From assembly GCF_900107795.1 (NCBI RefSeq), contig NZ_FNRL01000002.1, positions 392,577 through 456,576 of the forward strand: DNA of 64,000 nt. Reading direction: 5' to 3'. A model generated the notes under the pieces. The model made no database searches. It saw only the letters and a list, made by a program, of their open reading frames with translations, and was not told the origin of the DNA. The DNA is from Chitinophaga terrae (ex Kim and Jung 2007) (lineage in GTDB: Bacteria; Bacteroidota; Bacteroidia; Chitinophagales; Chitinophagaceae). Position 1 is the first letter of the stretch. Every line of letters starts with the position of its first letter. A program made the translations under genes and the position numbers. Positions 43,398-52,625 of this stretch are shown in pieces.

Positions 43398-44249
43398 ATG
43401 AAACTCCGGGCCGGATTAATATTATTCGCTTTCCTGCTGTCGTGTAACTCGTTTGGCGACAGGGAGGAGAAAGTTTACAACTCACCAAAGGGCTATGATT
43501 TGAAAACCCCTGTCCGCTACCGGGTCAGGGAATCCATGCAGGAGATCAGCGGAATTGTGCTATACCCGGATGAACACCGTATCATGGCGGTGAATGACGA
43601 AGAAGGCCGCATTTACCAGGTAGATGTTGCCGGAACAACGCCGTACCCGCATTATAAGTTCGCGAAATCAGGCGACTATGAAGATATCTGCAAAACAGAC
43701 AGCGGCTGGTTTGTACTGAAAAGCAACGGCTCTTTATTCGAAGTGCACGGACTGTTCACTGATTCCGTATACAGCGATCATCACAAGTTCCCAAAGTCAG
43801 GAAAGCGCGAGTTTGAAACTACCTATTACGATAAGGACAGTAACCGGATTGTAATGATCTGTAAGAATTGTGCAGATGATAAGAAAGAAGGTAAAACCAG
43901 CGCCTACAGCTTCGATCTCGCTACCCGGACATTTGATACAGTAGCGATCTATCGTTTCGACAATAGTGAAATAGCCAAGCTGGCAGGATCGGATATGCGC
44001 TTTTTTAAGCCATCGGCAGCCGCCGTTCACCCCGTTGAAAAAAGATTGTATATCATTGCATCCGTAAACGGCTTGCTCGTGATATGCGACCTGCACGGCC
44101 ACGTACAGGAAGCGTATAACCTGAAGCACCGGCTGTTTTTACAACCCGAAGGGATCGATTTTGCCCCGAATGGCGATATGTATATCTCCAACGAAGGAGG
44201 TTACGACGGAACCGCCAGTATTCTTAAATTTACTTATAACGCCAGATGA
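43398..44249 (+). CDS. SdiA-regulated-type beta-propeller lipoprotein
   Basis: The 283-residue protein has a lipoprotein signal (LLSCNS; Cys about 16) and then a propeller-like region. It shows VRESMQEISGIVLYPDEHRIMAVNDEEGRIYQ, GDYEDICKTDSGWFVLKSNGSLFEV and QPEGIDFAPNGDMYISNEG, as in SdiA-regulated (PF06977) proteins. Function is unknown; it probably faces the periplasm. Its stop overlaps the start of the phosphoesterase fusion by ATGA, so the two are translationally coupled. It is divergent from the HD-PycTM gene. Confidence 0.85.
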   Translation: MKLRAGLILFAFLLSCNSFGDREEKVYNSPKGYDLKTPVRYRVRESMQEISGIVLYPDEHRIMAVNDEEGRIYQVDVAGTTPYPHYKFAKSGDYEDICKTDSGWFVLKSNGSLFEVHGLFTDSVYSDHHKFPKSGKREFETTYYDKDSNRIVMICKNCADDKKEGKTSAYSFDLATRTFDTVAIYRFDNSEIAKLAGSDMRFFKPSAAAVHPVEKRLYIIASVNGLLVICDLHGHVQEAYNLKHRLFLQPEGIDFAPNGDMYISNEGGYDGTASILKFTYNAR

Positions 44250-47200
44250 CCAGAATCCTTTTAGCAATTGTCACCCTTTTATTAGCTGTCTCTTTTCATG
44301 AAACATCCGCCCAGTCGCCCTCTGTTGTGAAGCGGATAATCCTGGTAGGAGATGCTGGCGAACTTCACAGCAATGGGAAAAACCCGGTTATTGACGCAGT
44401 ACGAAATACTTTCGACCTGCAGGACGACAGGAACGTTGTCATATTCCTGGGCGATAACGTATACCCCAGGGGAGTGCCCGATTCTCTCAGCAGTCAATAC
44501 GCTATGGCCAAAGAGATACTGGATTACCAGATCAACCTGGTAAAGGGCACCAATGCAACAGGCTTTATTATCCCCGGCAACCACGATTGGGATAAAAGCA
44601 AACCCGATGGTTGGGACATCATCCGCAATCAACAACGGTATGTAGATTCCATGCATCTCAGCAACTTCACCTTCCTGCCTAAGGATGGCTGTCCTGGCCC
44701 TGTAGAGGTAAATATCTCCAAAGACATTACCCTGATCATCATGGATAGCGAATGGTGGGTATTCCCTTATAAGAAACCCGGCCTGGAGTCGTCCTGCGAT
44801 TGCAAGGATAACGACGAAGTGCTTACCAAAATAGGCGACATCGCCGCCGCGAACAGGGATAAGATCATCATTTTCGCTACGCATCATCCATTCAGAAGTT
44901 ATGGACCCCATGGTGGTTATTACACCATCAAGCAACACATTTTCCCGTTGACAGACCTCAGGCCTTACCTCTATATCCCGCTGCCGGTGATCGGGTCTAT
45001 TTATCCGCTGGCAAGGGGAGTGTTCGGAACGCCGGAAGATATGCCCCATCCTAAATACCAGGCCATGATCAAAGGCGTGGAAGAGGCATTGAAACCGCAT
45101 GGCTCTGTTGTATTTGTATCAGGGCATGATCATACCCTGCAAATGATAAAAGATAAAGGGAACGACTATATCGTCAGTGGCAGCGGGGCAAAGAACAACC
45201 GGGTACATAAAGGGCCCAAAGCCTTGTATACAAGCACAGAAAATGGGTTTGCGGTGATAGAACTCTTATCCGACAGTACGTTGACCTCTAAGTTTTATGT
45301 GGCAGAGAAAGGAAAGGAACCCGTATTCACCAGCGACCTTCACAGGTTGCAGGAAAAACAACGGATGGCGGTGGCTTATACATTGCCTTCACAGTTACCG
45401 GCCTATATCCGTACAGTTGCCGATTCACAATACGTAAGCGCCGGCGGGTTTAAAAGATGGATACTGGGAGATAATTACAGGAAGGTTTGGGCCACGCCGC
45501 TGAATTTCCCGGTGCTAAACCTGGCTACCGCGAAAGGCGGGCTTAAAGTATTGCAGCGGGGCGGCGGTAAACAAACCCATTCCCTCCGCCTGGAAGACAG
45601 CACCGGTACGGAATACGTATTAAGATCGCTGAAGAAATACCCGCTGGCTGCAATTCCTGAATTATTAAGGGAAACTATTGCGAAAGATGTAGTGCAGGAC
45701 CAGATCTCGGCAGCCAATCCTTACGCGCCCCTGGCAGTAGCTGTGCTGGCAGAAGCGGAGGGAGTGCCCCATACGCACCCTACTTTCGTTTATCTCCCAA
45801 GAGATACAGCCCTGGGATTGCTGGCAAGTGATTTTGGCAATGATGTCTTTTTGTTTGAAGAAAGAGAACCGGAAACAGGAAAAGGTGATAAAACCTATAA
45901 TACCCCTAAAGTAGTTGGCAAGATAACGGGAGATAATGATGAAAGGGTAGATCAGAAATCGGTACTCCGCGCACGGCTGCTGGATATGTACATCATGGAC
46001 TTCGACAGGCACGATGATCAATGGCGTTGGTACCGCGAAAAACATAAAGGAACACATTATTATTACCCGGTACCGAGAGACAGGGACCAGGCTTTTTTCC
46101 TGAACCAGGGAGTAATACCACGGCTGGCTGCACGGCCATGGCTGCTGCCAGGCATCCAGGGATTCAGGGACCAGATACCTGATATTAACGGGTTTAACTT
46201 TAGCGCCAGGTATTTCGATCGCTCTTTCATGAATGAACTGGATGAAAAGGACTGGAGGAAACAGACGGAGAAGTTCCTCAAAAAAATGACAGACAGCGTT
46301 ATCCAGGCTGCGGTTAACGCTTTCCCGGATTCTATAAAAGCCCAGGTAGGCCCAATGATGCTGCATCGTTTATCTGCCCGTCGTAACATCCTGGAAGAAA
46401 ATGTTATGAAATATTACCGCTTCCTCGCGAAGGCAGTGGATATTCCGGCTACAGAAAAAACGGAGCTGATCACCGTTGATAAGCTGAAAGGAGGAGAAGT
46501 GGCCTTGAACATCAATAAGATCAGCAAGAAGGGAGAAGTGCAACAGAGCATCTATTCAAGGACTTTCGATCCGCGTGTCACAAAAGAAGTGAATGTTTAT
46601 GGCCTGGGCGGCGGCGATCAGTTTGTAGTAAGAGGAGATCATGCCACGCCTATACGTGTTCGGCTGATCGGCGGAGCGGAGCCGGACACGTACCTGGACA
46701 GTACCACAACCAGGGCCGGGAAACGTATACGCGTTTATGATATGAAGAACGGCAGGGATTCTTTTGCGCTTAGTGGTAATGAGCAACGCCGTTTATCTTC
46801 CGATCCGGCCAATATTAAATACAAAAGAGATGCGTTCCAGTATGAGAAGTTTGTTCCTATGCTTGCTGCGGGTTATAACAGGGACGATGGTTTATTGTTA
46901 GGTCTTGGCTTTACTGATACCCGCCATGCCTGGAGAAGAGAACCTTTCTCTACCAAGCATGTTTTTACCGCAACCCACGCACTGGCAACCAAAGCATGGA
47001 ATTTCAGGTACCAGGGAGAATATACAGATGTGATCGGCAAAACCGACCTGGTGCTGTTAGCCCGTGCCAAAGCGCCTAACAATACTATCAACTTCTTTGG
47101 CTTGGGTAATGAAACAGTGTTCGACAAATCGGGCGGTAAAACTATTTCCTACTACCGGGCAAGGTTCAATATGTATACCGCCGAAGGATTGCTTAGAACA

Positions 47201-47902
47201 AAGCTGGGAGCTCATTTCTCTGTTTCTTATGGTCCAACTTTCAACTACTACGCCCTGGATAAAGACGAAAACAATCACAGGTATATTACCAACTTCGCTC
47301 ATAATGGGTTAGACTCGGCCAGTATCTTTAAAAACAAAATATACAGTGGCGGAAAGATAGTGGCCACGATAGATACACGAAATAACCAGCTTATTCCTAC
47401 CCGGGGGTTGTTGTGGAATACAGTGTATTCGGCCAATATAGGCCTGGATAAGAACAGCTACAACACGCACCAGCTGACATCCGACATGAGTTTGTACCTG
47501 AGCTTCACCGACCCCGCCAACGTGGTGATCGTAACCCGTTTCGGCGGCGGAAAGATCTGGGGGAATTATGAATACTTCCAGGCGTTAACAGCAGGAGGTG
47601 TGATCAACCTGCGGGGCTACCGCAACTATCGTTTTGCCGGCGATGCACTCGCGTACAACAATACCGAGATCAGGGTGAAATTATTTGAATTACGTACTTA
47701 CCTGTTCCCGGCCAGCGTTGGCCTGCTTGCATTTAACGATGTGGGAAGGGTATGGAAAACAGGGGAAACCTCTCATGTGTGGCACGATGGATTTGGTGGA
47801 GGTATTTACCTGGCGCCGATCAATGCCTTGATCGTTACGGCAGCATTAGGGCATTCAACAGAAGAGACGATCGGGTATTTTACCCTGGGATTCAGGTTCT
47901 AA
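44246..47902 (+). CDS. Calcineurin-like phosphoesterase / kinase-like / Omp85-barrel fusion
   Basis: The 1218-residue protein has a signal peptide (1-22). A calcineurin-like phosphoesterase (about 28-330) has GDAGE (D36), GDNVYPRG, GNHDWDK, ATHHPFRSYG and SGHDHT, all metal ligands present. A middle region (about 430-640) looks kinase-like: GGGKQTHSLRLED and YVLRSLKK as a nucleotide lobe, DFDRHDDQW (585-593) as a catalytic loop and RDRDQAFF (611-618) as a metal loop. The C-terminal Omp85/BamA-like barrel (about 875-1218) has INLRGYRNYRFAGDALAYN and ends in FRF. The protein should sit in the outer membrane with both enzyme parts in the periplasm. The kinase call is by motif only. Confidence 0.85.
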   Translation: MTRILLAIVTLLLAVSFHETSAQSPSVVKRIILVGDAGELHSNGKNPVIDAVRNTFDLQDDRNVVIFLGDNVYPRGVPDSLSSQYAMAKEILDYQINLVKGTNATGFIIPGNHDWDKSKPDGWDIIRNQQRYVDSMHLSNFTFLPKDGCPGPVEVNISKDITLIIMDSEWWVFPYKKPGLESSCDCKDNDEVLTKIGDIAAANRDKIIIFATHHPFRSYGPHGGYYTIKQHIFPLTDLRPYLYIPLPVIGSIYPLARGVFGTPEDMPHPKYQAMIKGVEEALKPHGSVVFVSGHDHTLQMIKDKGNDYIVSGSGAKNNRVHKGPKALYTSTENGFAVIELLSDSTLTSKFYVAEKGKEPVFTSDLHRLQEKQRMAVAYTLPSQLPAYIRTVADSQYVSAGGFKRWILGDNYRKVWATPLNFPVLNLATAKGGLKVLQRGGGKQTHSLRLEDSTGTEYVLRSLKKYPLAAIPELLRETIAKDVVQDQISAANPYAPLAVAVLAEAEGVPHTHPTFVYLPRDTALGLLASDFGNDVFLFEEREPETGKGDKTYNTPKVVGKITGDNDERVDQKSVLRARLLDMYIMDFDRHDDQWRWYREKHKGTHYYYPVPRDRDQAFFLNQGVIPRLAARPWLLPGIQGFRDQIPDINGFNFSARYFDRSFMNELDEKDWRKQTEKFLKKMTDSVIQAAVNAFPDSIKAQVGPMMLHRLSARRNILEENVMKYYRFLAKAVDIPATEKTELITVDKLKGGEVALNINKISKKGEVQQSIYSRTFDPRVTKEVNVYGLGGGDQFVVRGDHATPIRVRLIGGAEPDTYLDSTTTRAGKRIRVYDMKNGRDSFALSGNEQRRLSSDPANIKYKRDAFQYEKFVPMLAAGYNRDDGLLLGLGFTDTRHAWRREPFSTKHVFTATHALATKAWNFRYQGEYTDVIGKTDLVLLARAKAPNNTINFFGLGNETVFDKSGGKTISYYRARFNMYTAEGLLRTKLGAHFSVSYGPTFNYYALDKDENNHRYITNFAHNGLDSASIFKNKIYSGGKIVATIDTRNNQLIPTRGLLWNTVYSANIGLDKNSYNTHQLTSDMSLYLSFTDPANVVIVTRFGGGKIWGNYEYFQALTAGGVINLRGYRNYRFAGDALAYNNTEIRVKLFELRTYLFPASVGLLAFNDVGRVWKTGETSHVWHDGFGGGIYLAPINALIVTAALGHSTEETIGYFTLGFRF

Positions 47903-47913
47903 ACTTTATTTTT

Positions 47914-47948
47914 AAGCCGGGGCAGACGATACCCCGGCTTAATTTTTA
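47914..47948. terminator. Bidirectional terminator
   Basis: AAGCCGGGG and CCCCGGCTT pair around CAGACGATA, with T runs on both sides, between convergent genes. Confidence 0.9.
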
Positions 47949-50288
47949 TAACGGAGGGTTCATGTTAACCTTTACTCTTAAGGCTTTCAGACCGCTCACT
48001 CCCTGTAGTTCTTCCAGCTCCAGTTCTTCTACTTCAGGTTCCAGGATTTGCTTGCTTTGCAGGAAGGTGATGTATTTTTTCAATTCTTCCATTTCTCTCA
48101 CATAAGAATATACCATGGCAATTGTGCCAGGCTGGGTAAGCCTTTCGCCGGTATCCTTGATATGCACTTTGTCGATCCGTTTTTTGATGATCTCGTAGCG
48201 GATGTTATAAGCGCCTTCCACATCGAAACGTCTTTCATCGCTTCTGAAGCTGATGGTGATAGGAGAGCTGTGCATTAAGATCAGTTGGGTTGTTTCCAGC
48301 GGTACCTTCAGCTTAGGGCCAATCTTGTGGGTAAGCCTTGCGATGTGCGCCATAGATGAAAGTTGCCACAGGCGGAGATTGCGCAGGTATAAGTTGTCGA
48401 ACTTCTTCTCATGGGCGATAGACTGGCCTATGTAGATGGTATATTCAACCCCGTCTGTCCTGTATTTCTCGAAATAGCAAGGGAAACTTTGCTGTATGTA
48501 TTGTCTTTCTTTTTCCAGGTATTGACTGATAGCAGTGTTAATGGTAGAAAGACTGTCTTCATACTCTCTCCGGTGGCGGAATACATGACCTTCGGACTTG
48601 TCGATCTTGGCAAAGTAGTTTTCCAGCAGCGGTTTCAGCTCTTCGTTACCTTCGCAGAGGTGTTGCAATACGGGTTGTATTTCATGTTTCATGAACTCGT
48701 TCACCTTGATATCTTCACCGGCAGGAAGGTTGTCTGTAAGGCCCAGCAGGAAGTCGTTCGTTTTGTAGAGCAGCTCTTCCAGCAGCGGCAGGTGGATGGA
48801 TTGGCCGATGGCGATAAGGGTATCGCGGATCAGTTCCAGTTGTTCCTGCAAGTCTTCCCTGATAGCGTTTCCCTGCTGCACAGACGAATTCCTGATATCA
48901 ACTGCGCCATATAACGGGTATACGTCTTCAAAGCTGATGCTTTCAATATCTTTTCGTTCATCCTCCGGCGTTAGCAGGTATTTCCATGCCTCGTCGATGA
49001 ACTTCCATTCAACAGAAGGTTGCAAAGCTGTAAACTGATCTTTTATAACCTCATTCAGCCTGTTTTCGAGGATGCTGATGCTTCGGTTGAGCATCAGTAC
49101 CAGGAGCGGGTAGGTATTCTGCAGGCGCCAGAGAGGCTCAACAGACAGCCTGTTAGGAACAGAGGAAGCCAGTTCGAGCATGCCCAGCACTTCTTTTTTG
49201 TGGGTGATAGGCAATACGAGGAAGCTCTTTATGTTCTTAATAGGCAGGTATTTCAGGAAAGGATGAGCTGCAATGGAAGTGTCATCCACATCCGGAATCA
49301 CCAGCGGATTAGGATTGTTTTGCAGTTGTTCCAATACCAGTTGGAAGAAGTGTTGCTGTTGCTTTTTGTTACCGATGCCCAGGATAGGGTCTGTAGTTAC
49401 AAATTGCTCTTCCAGCACATTTTTACCATTCACTTTAGGGAATGGAACAAGGTGCGCTGTAATGTCGGGAAGCCCGAGTATGGTTGGAATGAGGCGTTCG
49501 GCAGCATGGTAGCTCTCCACTTCATTGCTGGAGCGCATATTCATTACCAGCGATTTGATAGTGTTCAGGCTTTCTGACTGGGTAACGTCTTTTACTGTCC
49601 AGATCACAAATCCTTCCAGCCTGAACATGCTTGGAGGCAGTATTTTCAGCAGGGTTTCCGGCGTGATCTGTTTTGAACAGAACAGGTTGTAATCAAGCGA
49701 AGGCAATTCGCCCTTTACCTTTACATCCACGAACCTGGGATCTATGTTCACCTTCATGAACTTTTTGGTACCATCCGGCGCAACAAGTGTGTGGATGATA
49801 TCATTTTTGTAGCTCATAGGGAAGTGATAGAGCTTTTCCAGGATAAGTTTATACAACCAGGTGATCTTGTCCTTTTTTACCTGTTGCACAGAAATGCCGT
49901 CGGGCACCGCTATCAGCTCCCTGCCGTCTTCCGAGAACAGTTGTTTGAAAAGGTCTGAATAATAGAAGATGGCAAACCTGTAAGGAACGCCGATACCGTA
50001 GATATCGGATTCGGGGTTGGTGGTAACCGGGAAGATAGCTGCGGTGATAAGATCGAGGTAATCCTGGTACTTCGACAGATCGCTTTCTGAAGTAGCGGGG
50101 ATCGGTTGTAAAGTAGCAGGATTGCTTTCGAATTTATCTATGATCAGTTTATAAAAAGAAGTACGTGCATCTGAAGGATCCTGAGCAATTCTTTGTTTCA
50201 GGAAGTTTAAGAATGGCACGAACGATATATTTGACTCTATTGTATTATCGTCGTTAAATAATCCGGGGTGTGCTGTTAAAACTTTCAT
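47946..50288 (-). CDS. Large GAF-domain protein of unknown function
   Basis: The 780-residue soluble protein has a GAF-like part near residues 270-390 (PIKNIKSFLVLPITHKKEVLGMLELAS). A helical middle includes VYPLYGAVDIRNSSVQQG (about 455) and a C-terminal half has a coiled coil followed by a beta-rich end (RFDVEGAYNIRYEIIKKRIDKV). No kinase, cyclase or output motif is clear; VDIRNSS faintly recalls the start of class III cyclases but the rest does not follow. It looks conserved in Bacteroidota from memory. It stands alone with no partner. Confidence 0.8.
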   Translation of the reverse strand: MKVLTAHPGLFNDDNTIESNISFVPFLNFLKQRIAQDPSDARTSFYKLIIDKFESNPATLQPIPATSESDLSKYQDYLDLITAAIFPVTTNPESDIYGIGVPYRFAIFYYSDLFKQLFSEDGRELIAVPDGISVQQVKKDKITWLYKLILEKLYHFPMSYKNDIIHTLVAPDGTKKFMKVNIDPRFVDVKVKGELPSLDYNLFCSKQITPETLLKILPPSMFRLEGFVIWTVKDVTQSESLNTIKSLVMNMRSSNEVESYHAAERLIPTILGLPDITAHLVPFPKVNGKNVLEEQFVTTDPILGIGNKKQQQHFFQLVLEQLQNNPNPLVIPDVDDTSIAAHPFLKYLPIKNIKSFLVLPITHKKEVLGMLELASSVPNRLSVEPLWRLQNTYPLLVLMLNRSISILENRLNEVIKDQFTALQPSVEWKFIDEAWKYLLTPEDERKDIESISFEDVYPLYGAVDIRNSSVQQGNAIREDLQEQLELIRDTLIAIGQSIHLPLLEELLYKTNDFLLGLTDNLPAGEDIKVNEFMKHEIQPVLQHLCEGNEELKPLLENYFAKIDKSEGHVFRHRREYEDSLSTINTAISQYLEKERQYIQQSFPCYFEKYRTDGVEYTIYIGQSIAHEKKFDNLYLRNLRLWQLSSMAHIARLTHKIGPKLKVPLETTQLILMHSSPITISFRSDERRFDVEGAYNIRYEIIKKRIDKVHIKDTGERLTQPGTIAMVYSYVREMEELKKYITFLQSKQILEPEVEELELEELQGVSGLKALRVKVNMNPPL

Positions 50289-50443
50289 GCTCGTATAATT
50301 ATATCCAAAGGCTAACCTTTTAGTGCCAGATAATCTAGTTATTTATATTGATACTATAACAGTAGTTATACAGTGCAGGAAAAACAGAGGGAGGGTAGTA
50401 ATGTAGACGTAAAGGTAGGAACGATATTTTAAATAAAGCCGTT

Positions 50444-50487
50444 AATATTTTCCTGGCTTAAAATATTTCTTAAACCAGGAAAATATT
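50444..50487 (-). terminator. Hairpin after lysA
   Basis: AATATTTTCCTGG (50444-50456) and CCAGGAAAATATT (50475-50487), 13 bp perfect arms and an 18-base loop. No T run follows, so it may be a 3'-end stabiliser more than an intrinsic terminator. Confidence 0.6.
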
Positions 50488-50498
50488 GTATTTATATC

Positions 50499-51722
50499 TT
50501 ACTGTATTTCAATTTGATTCTTCAGTAAGTCTTCCAATGTATCTCTTCTGCGGATAAGGAACGGTTTGCCATCTTTTATCATTACTTCTGCTGGTTTTAA
50601 GCGGGAGTTGAAGTTAGATGACATTTCGAAACCATACGCGCCGGCGTTATAAAATACCAGGTAATCACCTTCCCTTACTTCATTGATCTTCCTGTCCCAT
50701 CCAAAAGTATCTGTCTCGCAGATATTTCCTACCACGGTATAGATCCTTTCCGTGCCTTTAGGATTGGAAATATTGCGGATCAGGTGGAATGCATCATAAA
50801 ACATAGGGCGGATCAGGTGGTTGAAGCCTGAATTAACCCCTACAAATACGTTAGCCGTTGTTTGCTTAATAACATTAGCCTTTACAACAAAGTAGCCGGC
50901 CTGGCTTACCAGGTATTTTCCTGGTTCGAACCAGAGTTCCAGCGGACGAACATAAGACTTGGCGAAATTATTAAATGCTTCGCTCAGTTTTTTGCCCAGC
51001 AGGTCTATATCTGTTTCAGGGTCGCCCTGTTGATAAGCTACTTTGAATCCACTGCCCAGGTCAATTGATTCCAGGTCCGGGAAGTGCTGAACCATTTCAA
51101 ACATTACCTCTACGCCACGCAGGAAAACGTCTACGTCTTTAATCTCGGAGCCGGTATGCATATGCAGGCCGGTCACCTTCAGTTTAGTAGAATTAATAAT
51201 GCGTTCTATATGGCGCATCTGGTGGATAGAGATACCGAATTTACTGTCGATATGCCCGGTGGAGATCTTGAAGTTGCCTCCCGCCATGATGTGCGGGTTC
51301 AGGCGGATGCAGATAGGGTAGCTACCTCCGAATTTATTACCGAATTGCTCCAGGATGCTGAGGTTGTCTATATTGATGATAACGCCCAGTTCCTTTGCTG
51401 CGATGATCTCCTGGAGATCCACGCAGTTTGGAGTGAAAATGATGTTCTTCGGATCGAAACCGGCTTTAAGGCCCAGTTGTACTTCCTGGATAGATACCGT
51501 ATCAAGACCGCAGCCCAGTGAATTGATATACTTAAGGATATTGATATTGGTCAATGCCTTGCAAGCGTAAAAAAAGCGGGTGTTGGTCTTGTGGAAAGCC
51601 TTTTGCAGCTTTTCGTATTGATTTTTAATCTTTTCTGCATGATACACATACACAGGTGTACCAAATTCTTCTGCTACTTTCACAAGGAAATCTGCAGAGA
51701 GTACGTCGCTTTGTTTAGGCAT
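50499..51722 (-). CDS. lysA: Diaminopimelate decarboxylase
   Basis: The 407-residue PLP enzyme makes lysine from meso-diaminopimelate. The Lys that binds PLP is in FFYACKALTN; SLGCGLDTVSIQEV, GLHMHTGSEI, LDLGSGFKV-like SIDLGSGFKV and CETDTFGWDR are the expected motifs. Full length, cytoplasmic. A minus-strand -7 box TAATTTTG lies at 51762-51755, 33 bp before the start. It is the last step of lysine synthesis; no other lys gene is in the window. Confidence 0.95.
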   Translation of the reverse strand: MPKQSDVLSADFLVKVAEEFGTPVYVYHAEKIKNQYEKLQKAFHKTNTRFFYACKALTNINILKYINSLGCGLDTVSIQEVQLGLKAGFDPKNIIFTPNCVDLQEIIAAKELGVIINIDNLSILEQFGNKFGGSYPICIRLNPHIMAGGNFKISTGHIDSKFGISIHQMRHIERIINSTKLKVTGLHMHTGSEIKDVDVFLRGVEVMFEMVQHFPDLESIDLGSGFKVAYQQGDPETDIDLLGKKLSEAFNNFAKSYVRPLELWFEPGKYLVSQAGYFVVKANVIKQTTANVFVGVNSGFNHLIRPMFYDAFHLIRNISNPKGTERIYTVVGNICETDTFGWDRKINEVREGDYLVFYNAGAYGFEMSSNFNSRLKPAEVMIKDGKPFLIRRRDTLEDLLKNQIEIQ

Positions 51723-52093
51723 TGATAATCCTTATTTTTTAATATATGAGTTGGCAAAATTACTACGCAAAAGTGAGAAATTTTAGAAAATCGGGGAGAA
51801 TCCGCTATAACTGCTGCCCGGGTTGATAAAGTCCGGGGGAAACATCGTTCAGAGAGTCTACAGGCTCCAGTCATATTACCTGGTAAACAATTCAGACAGC
51901 GCCACTTCCAGCACAAGCGTTGCCTGCTTTTCCATTTTACTGATGCCTGCTGCTTCAATTAAAGCCGAAATAGAAAGAATAAAAGATCTGCCTGGGAAAT
52001 ACAGCAGGAGCTAAAAGACAGGCTATAAAAATAAAAAGGCGCCTCTGAAGTATAAAGAGGAACCTTTCTTAAAGCTGTCAGGCCTTCAACTCC
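51723..52093. other. Intergenic region, no gene seen
   Basis: About 370 bp between the lysA start and the end of the S4 gene. It holds a -7 box for lysA (51755-51762) and a terminator hairpin (52026-52068). Short ORFs on either strand (longest about 60-90 codons) have no family features and odd composition, and I could not tell whether part is an old gene remnant. Confidence 0.5.
52026..52068 (-). terminator. Terminator after the S4 protein gene
   Basis: Minus strand: AAAGG-TT-CCTCT and AGAGG-CG-CCTTT arms around a 9-base loop, followed by TTTATTTTT. Confidence 0.7.
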
Positions 52094-52501
52094 CTACTCT
52101 TCCTCCACACCTCCTTCCATAAACCCTTCAATACTCCGCCTGTCTTTCTTGGTAGGCCGCCCGATCTTACTCTGGCGTTTACCCGTCTGGAAAGCCGACG
52201 GTATGTAGGCTGCATCCAACTTACCCTCATCAGGGGTATTATCTATATAATATTTGATAGCTTCACTATAGGCAACCCGGTTGGAAATAATGCCGGTTAC
52301 TTCTATCACCCAACGGCGGTTTTCTCCCCTGATCTCAAATTTATCACCTACAGACACTGCTTTGGCTGCCTTTACGGGGGCGCCGTTCATCTTAACTTTT
52401 CCTGTATCGCAGGCCGTAGAAGCCTGGTTGCGGGTTTTAAACACCCGTATAGACCATAAGTATTTATCTACCCGTACTTTTTCTGTTGTTGTGTTACTCA
52501 T
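52094..52501 (-). CDS. S4-domain RNA-binding protein (Hsp15-like)
   Basis: The 135-residue protein begins with an S4 domain: EKVRVDKYLWSIRVFKTRNQAS and GKVKMNGAPVKAAKAVSVGDKFEI. Then comes RRWVIEVTGIISNRV and a basic C-terminal tail. Hsp15 binds stalled 50S subunits that carry nascent peptide. The frame is open to 52555, but ATG 52501 (MSNTTTEKVRVDKYL) starts the family. It is downstream of the M20 dipeptidase with a 66-bp palindrome 38 bp before its start. Confidence 0.9.
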   Translation of the reverse strand: MSNTTTEKVRVDKYLWSIRVFKTRNQASTACDTGKVKMNGAPVKAAKAVSVGDKFEIRGENRRWVIEVTGIISNRVAYSEAIKYYIDNTPDEGKLDAAYIPSAFQTGKRQSKIGRPTKKDRRSIEGFMEGGVEEE

Positions 52502-52539
52502 ATTACTTATTCTAACTAAATCACTTCCTTTAATACAAA

Positions 52540-52605
52540 AGGATCGGAGTAACATTAAAAATACGAAGAATGCTGCAATCCCGTATTTTTAATTACTCCG
52601 ATCCT
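52540..52605. repeat. Hairpin between the dipeptidase and S4 genes
   Basis: Left arm 52540-52565 and right arm 52582-52605 pair over 24 bp with one 2-base bulge; the loop is 16 bases. It lies between the dipeptidase stop and S4 start, both leftward. It can stop or attenuate the transcript, or fold the S4 message leader. Confidence 0.85.
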
Positions 52606-52625
52606 GTATGCCGTTAAAACGATAG

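Noticed and set aside
51680..52014. Short ORFs on both strands between lysA and the S4 gene
   Set aside because: Composition is unlike neighbours and no domain is visible; possible gene remnant but not supportable.
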